Assembly: GCA_012516015.1 (NCBI GenBank)
Contig: JAAYXG010000594.1
Location: 1-6,901, forward strand
Source: Lysobacteraceae bacterium
GTDB taxonomy: Bacteria; Pseudomonadota; Gammaproteobacteria; Steroidobacterales; Steroidobacteraceae
DNA: 6,901 nt
Direction: 5' to 3'
Both the position numbers and the translations under genes were made by a program. The notes below the pieces were generated by a model. It did no database searches. It had not been told where the DNA came from and worked only from the letters and a program-made list of their open reading frames with translations. Positions within the stretch are counted from its first letter, which is position 1; each line of letters starts with the position of its first letter. Below are positions 6,283-6,901 of the stretch, one piece after another.

Positions 6283-6385
6283 ACGTGTGACGTGTGAAGT
6301 GTCTGGTGTCGGGTTAGAGCCGCACGGCGGCGAGCGCGTCGACGCGCCTTCTTACCTTACACGTTACACTCTACACCTTACACGC
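6283..6385. repeat. Inverted pair of five-copy heptamer arrays around a 14-bp palindrome
   Basis: Left array, plus strand: ACGTGTG, ACGTGTG, AAGTGTC, TGGTGTC, GGGTTAG (6283-6317). Right array, read on the minus strand from 6385 to 6351: GCGTGTA, AGGTGTA, GAGTGTA, ACGTGTA, AGGTAAG. Both keep an exact 7-bp period with a variable dinucleotide before GTGT, and the fifth unit degenerates in both. Aligned, the arms agree at about two thirds of positions over some 36 bp. Between them is a perfect palindrome GCGCGTCGACGCGC (6334-6347). The block fills the convergent gap between nadC and the EAL gene and could fold as a long imperfect stem in either transcript. Confidence 0.85.
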
Positions 6386-6408
6386 GAGCGCGTAACTCAC
6401 GCGCTCGC
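6384..6408 (-). terminator. Hairpin spanning the EAL gene stop codon, possible terminator
   Basis: GCGAGCGCGT (6384-6393) and ACGCGCTCGC (6399-6408) form a perfect 10-bp stem around a 5-nt loop. On the minus strand the TGA stop (6399-6397) sits at the loop edge. No U-run follows, so Rho-independent termination is uncertain. It adjoins the right heptamer array, overlapping it by two bases. Confidence 0.45.
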
Positions 6409-6901
6409 CAACCGCAGCACGCGCTGCGGCGTTGCAATCCCATAGCCCTGCGCGTAATCCACGCCCAGGCTGCGCAGCATCTCGATGATCTCCTCGTTCT
6501 CGGCGAACTCGGCGATCGTTTGCTTACCGGTGAGGTGTCCGATCTCGTTGATCGAGCGCACCATCTCGCGATCGATCGGGTCGTGGAGAATCTCTTTGAC
6601 GAAGCTACCGTCGATTTTCAGGAAATCGACCGGGAAGTGCTTCAAGTAGCCGAACGACGAGAGGCCCGTGCCGAAGTCATCGAGCGCGAAGCGACAGCCG
6701 AGCTCCTTGAGCGCGTGAATGAAGCGATTCGCCTGCGAGAAGCTTGCGATCGCCGCCGTCTCGGTGATCTCGAAGCAGATCTTCGAGGCATCGATTCCGC
6801 TGCGGTGGAAATGATCGATGACGAAGGGCAAGAACTTGTCGTCTCCGAGACTCTGGCCCGATAGATTTATCGAGCACATGGCGAGCTTCTCGCGCTCGTC
6901 C
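6397..6901 (-). CDS. EAL-domain cyclic-di-GMP phosphodiesterase, C-terminal part, cut by window edge
   Basis: EAL enzymes hydrolyse c-di-GMP to pGpG and lower this second messenger, favouring motility over biofilm. The visible 167 residues (numbered from the window edge) are the C-terminal part of the domain, ending close to the domain boundary. The frame is open past the edge, so the EAL motif itself and any sensor or GGDEF modules upstream are not seen. The visible catalytic positions are intact: N12 (SINLSGQS), E44 and E47 (FEITET), D74 and D75 (LDDFGTGLSS), K95 (FLKIDGSFV), E131 (TIAEFAEN) and Q151 (AQGYG). The segment usually written EGVET reads EFAEN, close to the EFVEN variant seen in many composite GGDEF-EAL proteins. 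Active phosphodiesterase is likely if the N-terminal half is also intact. An internal ATG at 6879 is not the true start. Confidence 0.95.
   Translation of the reverse strand, partial: DEREKLAMCSINLSGQSLGDDKFLPFVIDHFHRSGIDASKICFEITETAAIASFSQANRFIHALKELGCRFALDDFGTGLSSFGYLKHFPVDFLKIDGSFVKEILHDPIDREMVRSINEIGHLTGKQTIAEFAENEEIIEMLRSLGVDYAQGYGIATPQRVLRLASA

Noticed and set aside
6283..6385. Insertion-sequence ends or an attachment site
   Set aside because: The inverted arrays enclose only about 33 bp with no transposase or integrase, and no target duplication is evident.

Overview
The window is GC-rich chromosomal DNA (about 60% G+C by eye) made almost entirely of core housekeeping genes. The gene set points to a gammaproteobacterium: a single-chain (homodimeric) AceE-type pyruvate dehydrogenase E1, a short class II dihydroorotase PyrC followed directly by RNase T, and the CGFS monothiol glutaredoxin GrxD. 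pyrC-rnt with grxD nearby is, from memory, an arrangement also seen in Pseudomonas. A Xanthomonadales/Nevskiales-like lineage is a reasonable guess, but the sequence does not prove it. I see no transposase, phage gene, CRISPR array, tRNA or rRNA.

Layout. Positions 1-802 (minus) hold the N-terminal 267 residues of aceE, which runs off the left edge. A 336-bp divergent gap (803-1138) carries two overlapping candidate promoters and a long aceE leader. Three plus-strand genes follow as a probable transcription unit: an M17 leucyl-aminopeptidase-like enzyme (1139-2701), pyrC (2752-3792) and rnt (3789-4427, TTG start overlapping the pyrC stop). A convergent gap (4428-4631) separates them from a minus-strand pair, a DUF1289-type four-cysteine small protein (5002-5196) followed by grxD (4632-4943). 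This pair has a good sigma70-type promoter at 5219-5247. nadC (5416-6258, plus) is divergent from the pair. After a second convergent gap, the right edge holds the C-terminal 167 residues of an EAL-domain c-di-GMP phosphodiesterase (6397-6901, minus).

The genes have unrelated housekeeping roles: pyruvate oxidation, peptide turnover, pyrimidine synthesis, RNA 3'-end trimming, Fe-S cluster trafficking, NAD synthesis and c-di-GMP breakdown. No multi-gene novel system is visible. The unusual signal lies between the genes. Five of the six intergenic gaps carry short tandem repeats. Three are heptamer arrays (2723-2743, 4965-5003, 6283-6385), one is a 9-mer array (5326-5352) and one is a 13-14-mer array (4433-4622). 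Both convergent gaps contain two arrays of one repeat facing each other, so each could fold into a long imperfect stem. The two gaps use unrelated repeat sequences for the same architecture. The 7-bp GGGGCTT array also makes a strong G-quadruplex motif between the DUF1289 gene and grxD.
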